NCBI RefSeq assembly: GCF_021018895.1
Contig: NC_079364.1
Coordinates: 4,251,901 to 4,315,900, forward strand
Reading direction: 5' to 3'
DNA from: Seriola aureovittata
Taxonomy: Eukaryota > Chordata > Actinopteri > Carangiformes > Carangidae
Length of the DNA stretch: 64,000 nt
The stretch's first letter is position 1; each line of letters starts with the position of its first letter. Both the position numbers and the translations under genes were made by a program. The notes below the pieces were generated by a model that saw only the letters and a list, made by a program, of their open reading frames with translations, made no database searches and had not been told where the DNA came from. Positions 23,901 to 37,165 of the stretch are shown here, piece after piece.

Positions 23901-25294
23901 TAATCTCTGCCATTGTACATCACTGCCTTCATCTGGTAAGAAGTGGATTTGAATGAATATACCATTCTGCCAGACTGGGTTGCATACAGCTTGATGGTCA
24001 CCTTGACCAGCTCGGATTTTGGTGACCTTTTCAAAAAGTCTGAATTTAGGCTGGGTTGAAGGCAAAATGGAGAGAAGATTCATATTAGTCTGGAGCTGTG
24101 CTGTATCATGGTTTGCACAGAGTGACAGTTTTGTCCTTAGAGGAACCAAGAAATGGGTCTGGCAGTTCACAGCCTGGCTTTGTATGCTTTACCTCTGAAG
24201 TGGTTAAAACTGCAGGGTGGAGGTGAAGCTTCAGTAAACAGTGTGTGTTGTTCCATTCAGTTGCACTGGAGAGTCTCAGGTCCAGTCTGGCTTTAGCAGG
24301 TCGAGAGGAGGGGGTGGATACTATAAGAGGGTTATGAGTGTGCACTATCAGAGACTTATAAAGCCAGGGGCAGCTCCAGGGGGACACCTTAATGGGGCTT
24401 AAGGGAATCAATGTTTTAAATTTATTTTGTCAGCTACAGTTGGAGTCTCATTGACTGTCACTTCTCCAGGATGATCATGATTAATCTGTTCCTCAAAGGC
24501 ACTTTCACAAAAAAAACAAAAAACAAATGCTGCACCACAGTTTAAAAAATGGTTCTCTTCATTTAATTACAGGAGAGGAAATGGTGAGATGGACTATTTT
24601 CTCTTTCACTCTAACCTGCTGTGAGAGCAGAATAAGTTATGGATTAAATGGGCACCACCGCTGCAGACCGGTGCATTGTTCTCAAAAACTGTTGCCAGGA
24701 GGCAATTATCGGGTCACAGAAAATTCTTAGCTGACATGATGGGCATGAATTGTCCCTGCAAGTTTGGCGGTTTGATTCCTTTGACAAATATAGCAGCACT
24801 TATCCCAAGCATGACCCACTTTTGCTCTCAACTTTTTTCAGGCAGAGGTAAACACGCTTGCTAGACTGAGAGAAGCAGCATCTCTCCTGCAGAAGGCAGC
24901 GGTGTGATTGGAATGACAACTTACTGCTGTATCACTGTTTCACTGAGATCTCAAGCTGCATAAAAAAAGCACCACTATATGAGTGAGACATACACGCAAA
25001 GACCCGAAACACAAAGCTAAGAGAACAATAATGCTCTTCTTCTAATTACTGATATCTAGTGATTAAGGCACATGTTACCCTCCTGGTAAACATACACAAT
25101 TAGTCGGACGTTTTAAAAAAAAAGGGACCATGCTAATGTTTTCTGCAAGTTTCAGCTCCCTGTCTGTGGATATTCTTTTTTTTTTTCTTTTTGTCAACAA
25201 ATCCTGTGAAAACCATGAAATCCAACCATGAATTGACTAACAAGTATTACCTATGTAGCCAAAGCCATGTGCATGTTCCTCTGTGGCGCAGAGG
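20986..25294. other. Non-coding, nothing recognised
   Basis: About 4.3 kb without a supportable gene. Overlapping frames at 21764-22153 (three frames, both strands) and 23835-24411 are 85-111 codons long and show no known domain. A small stem (ctctaac, 5-base loop, gttagag) lies near 21263-21281. No repeat was identified. Confidence 0.45.
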
Positions 25295-25745
25295 CGGTAA
25301 TTATGCCGACTTGTTCACAATGACAATGATAACTTGCTGACGTTTAGTGAGTATAATGTTTACCATGTTCACTATTTTAATTTAGCTCGTTAGTATAATA
25401 TTTAACATATACAACACAAAGTGCAACTTCGGGGTGATGGGAATTTCATCAATTCTGCAGGTGATTGGTCATAAACCGAAGTACTGAATAAATTCAAAAG
25501 TAAATGATGGTACTAGACACAGTGTCAGGGCATCCCCAATGTCATTCAGAATCATCTTGGGATCCCTGAACCACATTCATGGTAATCCATCCAACATCTC
25601 CAGGGACACATCACTAAAACCTCAAAATGTCAACCTCATGGTGGTGCTACAGGAAAAGACAGGGGACCACCAAAGTCATCAGCATTAATGTGAGGACCGT
25701 GAATGTATCTAATCTAATAGCTGTAGAGATATTTCAGCCTGGATA
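25295..25745 (-). repeat. Teleost interspersed repeat, reverse copy of the 59.1 kb family
   Basis: On the minus strand it shows the order ggtgatccc-type block, tcctgtagcaccaccatgag, gttgacattttgaggtttt, ccatgaatgtggttcaggga and then a segment of caaagt, catggtaaacatta and gtcattgtgaacaagt. This is the order of a common fish repeat, also present on the plus strand at 59128-59895. It is old and non-coding. Confidence 0.55.
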
Positions 25746-28700
25746 ACATAACTCCAGCCCTTTTCTTTAATCATGGATACTTGAGATTTTTGCTGATGCT
25801 TTTCAATGTATGCTATGCTTTTTTTTTTTTTAATTTTTGGATGTATTTCTCCAGCATTCATTATTATACTGTTGTGTTGGAAGTTTAAAGCAAGATTATT
25901 CCATTTTGCTATGAAGTCGTCATTTCTTTTTTGGTGTTAAGCTTGGGATTTCCCATATTTTTGTCTTGCTCAAAAGTTCATCACCATCCAAATGATGTCT
26001 GAACCTGTTATATTCAACTGCAGGGATTAGGAGAGAATTATAAGGGAAATTGCAAAGAGGGAGTTCTTCCACATTTCAGAAGCAAGAGTTGCACTGTTTC
26101 TGAACACTGCACGTACACGGTATTCTGGTCTATTTCCTGTAGTTTCTGTAGGTAGAATTTTTTTCAGTGTGCTTCTTCTGTGACAGGTTTCTCCGTGTAA
26201 TTATGTGTTGAACTTGGTGTAAAATTTGATTCTTTAAAAAAAAAAAACTTACTATTTGATTCTGCAGGACCAGCACCAAAATCTGATGTGTACTAGTGAT
26301 GTGTGGAACTGACAAAACATTTTCTACTATGCAGCTGTGCTGGAAATATTTGACAGAGCAGCACATCCTCCAGGATTCGGACGATTTCCCACTGGGAAGA
26401 AAACATAAAACCAAAATTAAATCGGCTGATGATATGTAAAAATACATCACTAGTTGACATTTCGTAGGCCTATGCAAGCGTTGTTTTAAATTATTTTTGG
26501 TTGCCTCTCAACTCACTGTCATTTTATGTGTAGAGGTAAAACTACCCGCTAATATAGTTCCGCGAGAAAAGTTTTAGTTGTGTTTTTCTTACTGTCCAAA
26601 ATGATGAAGAGAGACAGTGATTTTATTGCTCCATCCCTGAACTGTTGTTTTGATTGTTGGTTTCTGATTGGTACATATTTACGTGTTTACTGGATGCTCT
26701 CAGTAAATGCAGCACTATTGTATGAATGCACTCCTATGAAGGTTTAGTCTGTTTTTGCAGACAGTGTATAAGTTGAAAGCTTTTGATTTACTCTTGGAAC
26801 TGCATGATTACACACTGATGTTTGCTCTTTACTTTGCAGCTTTCCAGCATACTGTAAATTTTCTCATGAACTGCAGTGCTCAGATAATTCCTGCACAACC
26901 TGTACAAAGAAAAAGTCCAGTCCCAATAATGGCCAGGAGAAATGGGATCTGCCGTAATTGGGCGTAATTATGTTCTGCATAGTCTCGCAGAGCCAGACCT
27001 TTCTCCACAGTGCTGTGTCGGCACTGAAGAACAGTCTGGCTGAATCCATTGTTATTCTACTATAAGAGAAAAATGCTCTGACGCTCTCCTGTTTGCATTT
27101 CTGTGAACCAATCCCCGTCGTCTTAGGCGGCGCTGAGCCAGGATGCAGAGATGGTGCCCCTGCACATAGTGTGAGAGGGTAACTTGTTTGGTGGAACCCT
27201 TATACGTGAGAAGACGATCACTGTCATCAAAATGGCTAATTTCCTGCAAAGAAAACACCACAAAGCTAAAGGCAAACATATCACAGCTTAAGTCAGGTAA
27301 CTACAATATGACCTTAATGATCCACATGTGATATGAAGGGCAGAAGGAGCTACATTACATACATACATACATACATACATCCATTTGGTAGAAGTGATGA
27401 AGTCTCAAGTTCATCAGCTTTTAACATAAAACAGCATCTTGACATCCTTTTAAAAGGAATACTGAACAGAAAATCTCTCTTTTAATACCCACTGGGCTTG
27501 AAAGGTGGCTTTGAATACTTTGTGCTTTGCTCGTTCATGGAGGACGACAGCTATAGCCAGCTTGGACTCATTAAAAAAAAAAAAAGGTTTCTTTCTTTTT
27601 TAATGTTCTTAGAAACATCTGAAAACATTACTGCAGTCAGCTCCTGTCATCTGTCCATCTAAATTTAGATTTTCACAGCTTACAAAATAAGCAAAACATA
27701 TTTTCCACGTTTTGTATTTTTCAGCTCAGAGGTTCAAAACACAGGGTCTTTGGTGAAGTACTAAGAGAGCATGTGCACACATTTCTGTCTGTTATACTGA
27801 TTCTAAAGAAGCCAACATCTTTAAATGCATAATTCAATTTACTATCCTGCTACAGCTAGTAGCAGCTTGAGCCTTAAGCTCATCGTGGTTATGCAAGTCA
27901 TAAGTTACAGACACTTCTGTATTGTTAGCAGATTGTCCACATTCATAGACACAGTCTTCTGATATCAGCTGTGCAATAACAGCTAATCTGGAATCAAAAG
28001 GAACAAAAGTAAGGCAGTTTTTTATAATATGCAAAACAAGGCATTAAAGTTGCAGTTTAAAAGACTACAAGGACTAAAAACCTTTGAAATGTTAAATACT
28101 CATAAAACCGGCGCACAATGTATTAATAAACCATTAACTGCATAAAACTGCTTTGATCCATTACATTGCTTCCTAAATTTGCTTACTTAACCAGCTGCTA
28201 ATAATGAAATCTACAATGGGAAGACTCACCCCAATACATTATGGCTAATACCAGTTTCAAGACAACGTAGAATATTCAATGTGTGGTATGTGTCATCTAT
28301 GGCATCACAGCTCATTGAATCACCTCATTACTAAGCTAAGACTTATAGGCAACACTAAGTGCAGACTTGATAATATGTGGTGGAACATTTAAATATTGTT
28401 ATAACACTATAACATGCAATTTACAGAAATGGAGTTTTGATAATTTACCATCGAGAGCAGTGCTATTAAAGCTGATTGAGCCTTGATGCCTTGTCACAAA
28501 TATTAGAGTACAAATGGAGGAGTGACTTACAGTAAATACTGAGTGCACGTTATTTCCATGTAGCAAAATTAGTTAGAGGCAGCTGGGTGCCATGTACTAA
28601 AATAAGCAGCACCGAGGACCATATGGCCTCCCCCACCCTGCAAATTGCAGAGTTCACACCCTGCAGACACTCCTATGGTGGGAAAGACGTAAAACACATG

Positions 28701-31494
28701 CAGAAAATAAAACGTTTATTCGTTTACTCTTTATCTCCAGCAGTGGCTTTTTGACCTCATTATTCAAACTGTGTCAGTAGTCAGGATAAGGCACAAAACT
28801 AATTTTAATGTGTTCAACATGAGATCTTTTAATCTTCCAATTTTCATAGTTCATTGATAGATGTAAATGTATTCATTGATAGATGCTTGACACCCACAGT
28901 TTATAATACAAGTTTATAATACAAGCGTATTTGATTAGTTGTTTCTGTCATCGTGTAACTCAGCTTGTGTCAATGTAAACAAATAATTGTCTTCATATTG
29001 TGTATATCATTTGCTCTTGTTGAGTCCTGTGAATTGGGTGTTGGCTAACTACATGAGACTATGGATGTGATAAGCAGCGGATGAAGATTCCAAACATAGT
29101 GATCATTACTTTTCATCAAAACTGTTTCCAGAGCAAAGTTAATATTCATACCCCCTTTCTTCTCCCTGTGGCTCCACCAGGCCAAGAATGAAATCAAATT
29201 TGTATTTTTCTAGGACACTTGTTAGACATAATGTTTGTTGTGCATTTCTTTTCTAATGATCCTGTACTGCAAAAAAAAAAAAAAGTCTTTCTCTGTCTAA
29301 GCTATCATTAGTCTTAGCAAGCTATTATGTTTCATTCATAACCGTTTAACATGTCTGGTTTTATGTCTAATTTTACATCGGCCGCATTCAAATCAAGTAA
29401 ATGAGGTACTGCTTTGTGAGAAACATTAAAAAGATGAAGAAACAAGTTGTTTAACAAACCATTCCCTTAACTTTCAAGTTTTGTTTGCCACCGCTCCATT
29501 GAATACTTACCCTATCTAGCGAGGCTACAAATATATATCCAACTGATCATGAGACCCTGAACTGTACTTGTACATCATAGCAGGTCCCTGCAATCATCAC
29601 TGCTGTGCTTGGCGGATGGGATGAAGCAGCAGATGGGATTCACCGCAACAATGTCCGTAAGCACTGAGACATGAAAGAGCAGCGATGCTAAATGCACAAT
29701 GCACATGAGACAAGACCTGTAAAAAATGCTGAAGGCTGCAGTTCCACTTCTGCTTCCTCAATGCCAGTGGTGGCATTAAGGATGACCGTTACTGTACTTC
29801 AGCCTAAAGCTGAATGCGATTTTATGGTAAAAGGCTCCTCAGGATGCGTGGCGAGTGTTGAAACTGGATATTTTTTTTACCTGCTCAGGGAGGAGGGCAA
29901 GACTAACAACATACTTAACTGCCTGAAGGCAAAGCACTCATGTTGAATCTTTAAACTTCAAAGGAGTATAATATTTGTGTACATCACTTTCCTTTATGGT
30001 TTTCATTGTATTGTTCTAACTTAGTGGAACAGTTAAAACAATAATAAAGAAGACAAATTGGCATGACAACCATAGAAAAGTGCAGTATGACTCTTTAAAA
30101 GCCATTTGCAATACAAACACTTGACAGGAGGTTCAAGTACATTTTACAGACTCTGTGAGAGACCAGTCTCTTCCTCATTGCAAGGCCACCCTGAAGCAGC
30201 CACACATCAAACAAATTACAATGGAAATGCAGCCATGCAGCAAGTCTAACTGACATGTGCAATAGGATGAAGTCCTCCTATTACTATACTAGTACTAGCA
30301 CTTATTTGCGACTCGCTCCAGTTACTTCCAGTTCAGTTTCTCAAATGTTGTTTTTGTAAATTGAATATTCCACACAGATATTCAGTGCCGGTGGCCGAAG
30401 ATATTTGTTCCTCTACCACAAGAAAGGATCAGCAGGAAGATACGGGGCTACAAACAGACAGTACTGGGACTATGAAAGACAGGAATAGAGTCAAGAATTG
30501 GCAGGCTTTCCTCAAAATAAAAACAACAAAGGGTTGCTGCCACTTTTTTACTGTTTTGTGTACTTAAACCTCTTGGCTGCAATGCAGCTGCTGAAGCTGT
30601 CAGCACTTCATGAAAAGTGTAGAAAATAGTGACACACATGTATAGATGAGACAGCGCTCACAAGACAAAAAAAGCATTGGTCATTAGACCTCTTGCATTT
30701 GGCCAAATAATGACTGTTCTCATTAAATAGCGAGTGGGAGTGGTATGATGTTGTTAATAGTGTTGCAGGATGGCTTGGGACGAAGGCCAGGTGAATGAAA
30801 GAGTGAATAAAGTGTGTGACTATGAAAGCAGAGAGAAAGGAGTGGTATGTTTTTCCATCTCCTACTCTCAGTCATTTCTTTGAACCATCTCTAAAGTAAG
30901 TAGGTTTGGTTGCATAAACTTAACACGAACTTAAACATAGAAGTGGCAATAAGAAAAACAGTTGTATGAATCATTTTGTAAAGCACCAACAAATTGTAAA
31001 CACGTATTTTATTATTTAGATAGAAGGACTCGTTGCATGTTTACCTTTTCCTGAGCAGCAACCTCTTGTGGTCTTCTGCAGGAAAACACCAGCTGTGGTC
31101 GTACGTTCAAACGGTTTAAAGAAGTCCTATTTCTACCGTGTCCAGCAGTAAAGCAGGAGGTAGCATGATAGTGTTATACTGCAGTTCCTGACTTTAGCAC
31201 TGGAGATGGATGGTTCTCCATTTCACTGCTGAATCCAACAGGCTCTCCAGATTGAAAAAATACTCATTGGGATCTTGGATAATGTGTTTCCTCAATAAGG
31301 ACTGCAAAAAAAAAAAAAATCACCTGTTACGCACCCATGCACAAACTAAATCAATTCTGTTATCTGATGACTCTTTCACTCTGCCAAAGCCATGTCACTC
31401 CATCACCTAACGTCAAGGCCTGTAGGTCACAAAACTGAGTGCATTGACTCCTGCCCATAGTTATATCCATCTGTCTATTCACTTATTTCGCTGT
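25746..31494. other. Non-coding, simple repeats, no gene
   Basis: About 5.7 kb. (ACAT)n at 27355-27380, poly-A near 27571-27583 and 29272-29284, poly-T near 25819-25831. Short duplications at 28850-28923 are listed separately. Frames up to 115 codons (26130-26477 minus) show no known domain. Confidence 0.5.
28850..28923. repeat. Two adjacent micro-duplications
   Basis: The 14-mer ttcattgatagatg occurs at 28850-28863 and 28872-28885. Just after it the 13-mer agtttataataca is repeated head to tail at 28898-28910 and 28911-28923. Both are exact. Likely replication-slippage products. Confidence 0.85.
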
Positions 31495-31900
31495 GCCAAT
31501 ATCCATCCATCCATCCATCCATCCATCCATCCTTCTATCCATCCATCCATCCAATCAATCCAGACCCAGGGTTGCAGTGGCCACAGGCGAAGCAAGGTAA
31601 CACCAGAGGTCCTTCTTCCTAGCCACATCCTTCATCTTGTCCTGAGGGATCCCGAGGTGTTCTCCTTGGCCAGATAGGATATATAATCCTCCCAGCATAT
31701 TCGAGACCTACAAAGTCTCCTCCCAGTTGGATGTATCCAGAATACCTCCACAGGGAGCCGCCCACAACACTGACCTGATGACCAGACCACCTCAACTGAC
31801 TCCTTTCACTATGAAGGAGCAGCGGTTCTACTCCAAGCTGCTTTCAGGTATCTGAGCTTCTCAACCTGTCCCTACAGCTGAGGCCAGATTGCCTACAAAG
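31495..31900 (-). mobile_element. RTE-type (Rex3-like) LINE 3' end, degenerate
   Basis: On the minus strand the sequence runs from about 31900 to a (GGAT)n/(GATG)n tail at 31499-31560. Recognisable blocks are catcaggtcagtgttgtggg, ctccaactgggaggaga-type words, cacctcgggatccctcagga and gcttcgcctgtggccactgc. This is the order of the last reverse-transcriptase codons, short 3' UTR and tetranucleotide tail typical of fish RTE/Rex3 LINEs. The frame is broken; only the 3' end is present, the usual 5' truncation. Confidence 0.65.
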
Positions 31901-33912
31901 GAAACAAATTTCAGACTTTTCTATCAGTCACCATCTGCACCTCAGGATCGTATGGGTGGATTGAAATGCAAAATGACTGACAAATAGAGAGCTTCGCCTT
32001 CAGGCTCCAACTCCCTTATCTATATTTCCCACAGAATTACATGGAGGTTCATCACCTACTGTACAATACATGGCCAGGCTGACATCCTTTTAAAAAGGCG
32101 CATTTCTCAGATGTTCTGAGGAGTGCCACACATTCATTGTTGACACATTCTTTTTTTTCTCCTAGCCTAGCTTCTGGGAGTGTGCGTGGGCTTGACTACT
32201 AATGTGCACATAAATGACACTGACAGGATTTCCTTCATCCTCGTTTCTCAGATCAATTTCTCTCCTAAAAGAAGTTCAGCTGTGAGGCAATGGATATGCT
32301 CAGGAATTCATCTGCAAACTTTAAACCTCTTGTTTAAAATAACCATTACCCAAACCTTTCAACAACAAAAAGCAAATTACAGCCTCATGGTGAGTGACAG
32401 TGAACACACAGATGATACAGCAATTACAGGCCAAACAGTAAGTGTTTCTTTCCGGTACAATGACATGCTTTTATATTATTCTGACAATAAGGCCCTTATC
32501 ATAACCAGCCAGTAGTAGAAGCATCTGTTAGAGCAGAAGATTAATGGATGATTCAGGTACGTAGTCCCAGGGTACAGAGGGCCGCTCTGAAACTAAATGA
32601 CCTCAGATGGCACAATGAAGCCAGATCGCTCTTTCATATAAACAAGACATACTGAGATAAATTACCTTCTCCCTCTTCATCTTATTACAGAATTAGTGCA
32701 AGTTCTGGATTTAAAAAAAAAAAAAAAAGTCATCCAAGGAAAACAAAAAATAGGAAAAGTATGCTTACGACTTTGCAGAAAGCCATTATTACTATATTTA
32801 CAATGGAGGATAGGCTTCTTCTAATCTGTTTTCTTAAATGGGTTTTCTTTGCTGACATGAGTTTTTTGCAACTTCCTCAACGCAACACTCACAGTTAAAC
32901 TGCTGTATATTGATAACAGATGAAGGGAACGATTGGCAGGCAGATTTCTATCAGATTCACATATACTCGAGAGACAGGCTCTCAGTAATAAAGTATACAA
33001 TACCAGTCACCACTCAACTAACAGCAATGTTGGTGGCTTGTTTCGCAGTTTGAAGCACTTCCAGTTGAGAGTTTTATTTATGGGAAATCAAAAGAAAATG
33101 GGATTCGAGCGACACAACACAAATGCATCAGTGGTGTCATCAAGCTGTAATGACGGCATGTCAGGGGGTCGTCCTGAAAACAGACATTAAGTCCTCTATC
33201 CTCCAACTCGCTGGTAGCAGCCCGGCTACACTGTAAGATGAATTCATGACAGACAGGGAGCTCTTGCAAGACACAGAATACATGAGCACAGAATCAGTGA
33301 CTCACTCCACATGTCCTCAAGCAAGAAAGGAATGCTTGGAAAACCTCATTTAATGTCATGGGGAAAATAACGCCACCCGTCCATCAGTTTATAATGCTTT
33401 TAGCTGAGGGAGGCTTGATTATTTTCAAAGTCAATTATTGTTTGGTGGCAATGCTAATTATAAAAGAAAGTGTTCACTGCTGGTCTGACTGCACTTGCTA
33501 TTATTCTAGTAATTGCCTTGATTTTATTTCTGACTAAATGAAGACAGGCTTAGTGTTTCACTACCCGAAACCTGTTTCTAATAATTCTGTTGTTCATTTT
33601 GTTTTCCTTGTTTGATAAAACTGGAAATAATGAGCTCTCTCAGTTATGTGGCCTAGCCCATGTACCAGAGCAAATATTGGTCCATCACACAATCGGTGGT
33701 TTGCTTGCCGTTTGAAAACAATGAGAACTCCCAGTACTTTACTAATACTCCCTAGATGTACTAATAGCATTTCATTACACTGATTAATATAACTTCATTT
33801 CATTCAGTTGCCACGCAGTCATACATTCATAGGGACAGTCTTACGGCCAATAAAAATACTGATGCACCGTGTTTGGAAATTGACATCATTATAGTGTGCA
33901 ATCACTTTGTTT
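31901..33912. other. Non-coding, nothing recognised
   Basis: About 2 kb. A 111-codon frame at 32180-32515 and an 85-codon frame at 32933-33190 show no known domain. A poly-A run lies near 32713-32728. Confidence 0.5.
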
Positions 33913-34358
33913 ATTACCTCCACCAAGGAGGTTGCGTTTTCACCCATGTCTGCTTGTTTGTTTGTCAGCAGGATTACACAAAGACTACAGAATCAATTTC
34001 CACAAAACTTTGTGGAGGGGTGGGGCATGGGACAGGGAAGAACCCATTCAATCTTAGCCCCAATCTGGTTAAAGAGGCAGATTCAGTAATTTTTATCATC
34101 ACTTCCCTAAACATTGAGAGATTGAGGCATTTTTCAACTTTTGTCAATTTCTCAGGAAATAATTTTATTCATGTAAAAAATCATACATATTAATGGTGTT
34201 GACATCTATGACTTTCCAGGAATTTCTAAAATAATTTCCCTTCACATTGTAAGATCGGTCACTTTTCAACACTTTCGTGACTATAACCTGGATCTGACAG
34301 ACGTGTAGGACTGTTTGGCCTTGGCAGAGGTATGCGCTCTAATGAGTGCCATTGTAAT
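33913..34358 (+). mobile_element. 'cctccaccaaggagg' fish repeat, full-length-like copy
   Basis: Begins acctccaccaaggaggttg, then gtttgtttgtcagcaggatt, aagaacccatt and ends ccttggcagaggtatgcgct followed by aatgagtgcc. The outer words cctccaccaagg and ccttggcagagg are inverted repeats of each other (10 of 12 pairs), suggesting a short non-autonomous DNA element. About 445 bp, no coding capacity. Confidence 0.55.
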
Positions 34359-34530
34359 TCCCTCCACCAAGGAGGTCATTTTTTCACCTGCATCTGTTTG
34401 CTTGTTTGTTTGTTTGTTTGTTTGTTTGCCTGCAGGATTATGAATGGATTTGCACTGAACTTGTTGGTGGGATGGAGCACAGGCCGGGGAAGAACCCATT
34501 ACATTTTGGGGCAGATTCAGATAATTTATT
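34359..34530 (+). mobile_element. Second, truncated copy of the same repeat
   Basis: Starts cctccaccaaggaggtcatt directly after the end of the first copy, has an expanded (TTTG)n at 34400-34428, gcaggattatgaatgg and aagaacccatt, and stops after ggggcagattcagataat. It lacks the right terminus. Same orientation as the first copy. Confidence 0.55.
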
Positions 34531-35469
34531 ATGAATTTGATTTTTGCCCTTCTAGTTACAGTATTACACTACCAGACAAACTACAGCATCGCTCTCACAG
34601 ATTGTTTGTAATCTTTCTGCTCAATAGTTACTTATAACCCTCACTGGAAGTGTGACATCACATCCTTTTCTGGGTGGAGTGCACAGAGAGTTGAGTAGAC
34701 AGAGAGTTAATATAATTGAACCGTAGCCCCATCACACTTGTAATTAAAACAGCCAAATAAAGTTATGTCAATGTAATCATGACAGTGGGTTTGTTCATGG
34801 GGGCAAGGTAAATGAATACAAAACATTGACATTGAGTTAACCAATAGTAAACTCCCCTGACAGTGCTGACCTTTGAGCGAACAGAGTGCTGAAGAATCCA
34901 GAATGGAGAAAGCTACTACAGCCTAGCTGTGTTTCAGCATCCTGTTTTATTCAACTCTTGTTCTCTGGTGTAGAATACTGCTTCACTAAAGAGGAAATGG
35001 TTGTAGACAGCTATGAGACAGGAGTCAATGTCACAAGTAGGTCTTTTTAATAAACCGTGCAAAGTTATTGATAAGAACTTCTTTTCCTTCAATAACGGAA
35101 ATGAAGTTCATTCCTGGGGATACAATCCACGGGGAAGTAAAAACCACAGTTCAGAGTAAATAGAGAGAAGCACAAACAGTCATTGTGACTGACTAGTGTT
35201 ATCACTTCCAGGCTTGCAGATTATTTCATGGCAGAGCTGACTAGATCTAGTATTAAATCACCTTGAAGTTATACCTTTCATTACATCCTATCTGATCAAA
35301 AGTGTGAAATTCTAAACCACTGCATTGTTGCCGTCTGTCACACAGATATCAGTCAATTCAATATGGTCAGAGTTTACAATAAAACTCCACTTCACCTTCT
35401 GTATGAGGGAGAGACAAGTACGGTGGAAAGAAAGCTACAGGGTCACAGTGGCTAACGCTAACTGTATGT
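34531..35469. other. Non-coding, nothing recognised
   Basis: Ordinary sequence between two repeats. No frame longer than about 60 codons. Confidence 0.5.
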
Positions 35470-35706
35470 CTTTGAAGGTTTTCAGTCATCCAGGTCATGG
35501 TATCTCTTAGAGCTTTACAAAGGCAACTGGATTCATTTGAGGTTTTTGAAGATTTTTCACCTACCGACCCACATAATGGCTGGGTGGGTCAACAACTCTG
35601 CTCAATGACCCTCAAGTTGTTAATGACCCCACATGAATAAATGTCTGGAACTATCAATTAGCTAGCTAGAACTGAAGTAGCTTTGAGAAGTGAGAAGTGA
35701 TGTCTT
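35470..35706 (+). repeat. Teleost repeat of the 'ttttcagtcatccaggtcat' type
   Basis: Contains aaggttttcagtcatccagg, ggcaactggattcatttgag, tttttgaagatttttcacct, gggtgggtcaacaactctgc, tcaatgaccctcaagttgt and ggaactatcaattagctagc. This block order is that of a common dispersed fish repeat. Diverged and non-coding. Confidence 0.5.
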
Positions 35707-37068
35707 CAAGAACCTAAAGCAAGTACAGTTGCCTTTTCCAAACCTGTGTCAAACTGTTATTTTAAACTTTCAAGCCACCTTCTCTTCTGGATACTAAATT
35801 AGCAATTCATTTTAGGGTAACTGGTGATGTGCATTTATCAAAATGTTAAAAATATACAGTGCTATAATTGGGTGATACAGCACAGCTTTGTGTGTGCATT
35901 AGTTATAATAATAATCAGTAATTAACATAAAAGTTTTATTACATAACCACTGCTACAAGAGTGATTTTTATGAGGATGCTTACAGTTTTGCCTTGTTACA
36001 AAATTCTTCTTACCAGGTTTACCTTAGGGATTGTGCTCTTAGCTTATTAATGCATACAGCCGTTGGGCTATAATCACCTAAGTTAATTAGGGAGAGATAA
36101 TTGCAGTGAGAATGTTGTTTCACTAGCGTGACTACTCTGTCATTCTCCAGCCAAATACAACTGAGGACCAGAAATAAAAAAGGAGGTTTATATTAAAAAT
36201 AAAAGCTAGAGCGCTAACTAATACTAATGATAATGTTAAATTAGATAATTAAACAGTTAGGAGTACGAGAGTTTGCCTTAAAAAAAAAAAAAAAAAAAAA
36301 ACACAATTCCTCATACCTACAATAAATTACAAACTACGTCACTGCCTTATAGAACAAACCACACATGATTACAAAAACAGCTGCAGTGATACAAGCTTTT
36401 CCTGATCCAAATGTAGGCAACTAACACTACTTATCAAAGATTAGGGAAAGCGGTTGGTAGAAGACGGGATGTGAACAGAGGTGTTTAGTAATGCATCACA
36501 CTGCGTACATCTTTGCTTTGGAGTGAGGACAGTTATTATTCACAAGTCCACATAAAGTGAGGGCTGTTTCAAGTGTTCAACAAAAGACCAATGAGGCCAT
36601 TTTCCTGGTGAGGACATTCTCCAGATGTAAACATTCATTTTACTCATCTTTGGAACAAAGTAACTAAGTACATTTGCTTAATTAATGTCCCTGGTGTCGG
36701 CCAAATACCTTCCTTCCTTTGCTCTGCAGCTTTCCTCTTGTTCCTTCTCCTGTCCTTTGTTGATTTGGACATCCAGATTCATGCAAATATCAAACACATT
36801 TGAAATGAAATGCATATTTCTAACCCAGGATTTATTAAATCTTGCTGGAAGCTCTTTTGCTAGACCTCCCTGCAGCTGCTCTTTAATTTTGGTGCATTAA
36901 TTTAGTGAGCAAACACCTGCATTAGAGGTATCCACTAAAACTGTTCAATTACTTCTGAACCAGTTACCATTCTGATACACCCATTAGCCAATCAGAATCA
37001 CGAATTCTCAGTGGCCATTGCACAATGAATGTTAATGTATCAGTAGTTACTGTGTGACAAGATATTTT
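35707..37068. other. Non-coding, poly-A tract
   Basis: AT-rich sequence with a 21-22 base poly-A run at 36280-36301. The words aaagtaactaagtacatttg at 36656-36675 match the left end of the hAT-like family whose right part is at 37069-37165, so the two may belong to one element. Confidence 0.4.
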
Positions 37069-37165
37069 TGGAAAGTACTTTTATAATCAGTACTTGCAAG
37101 TTTTACTTATTTCACTTTTGAATGCTGGACTTTTACTTCCATTGGAGTATTTTTATACTTTATGA
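37069..37165 (+). mobile_element. Fragment of a hAT-like non-autonomous element
   Basis: Contains gaaagtacttttataatcag, tttgaatgctggacttttac and ttggagtatttttatac. These are the words of a very common fish element whose ends are built from repeated tacttttactt/agtact motifs, as in Tol2-related hAT elements. No clear termini remain. Confidence 0.45.

Noticed and set aside
27355..31560. (ACAT)n and (ATCC)n arrays as possible CRISPR or satellite
   Set aside because: Short tetranucleotide microsatellites without spacers; the second is the tail of an RTE-type LINE.
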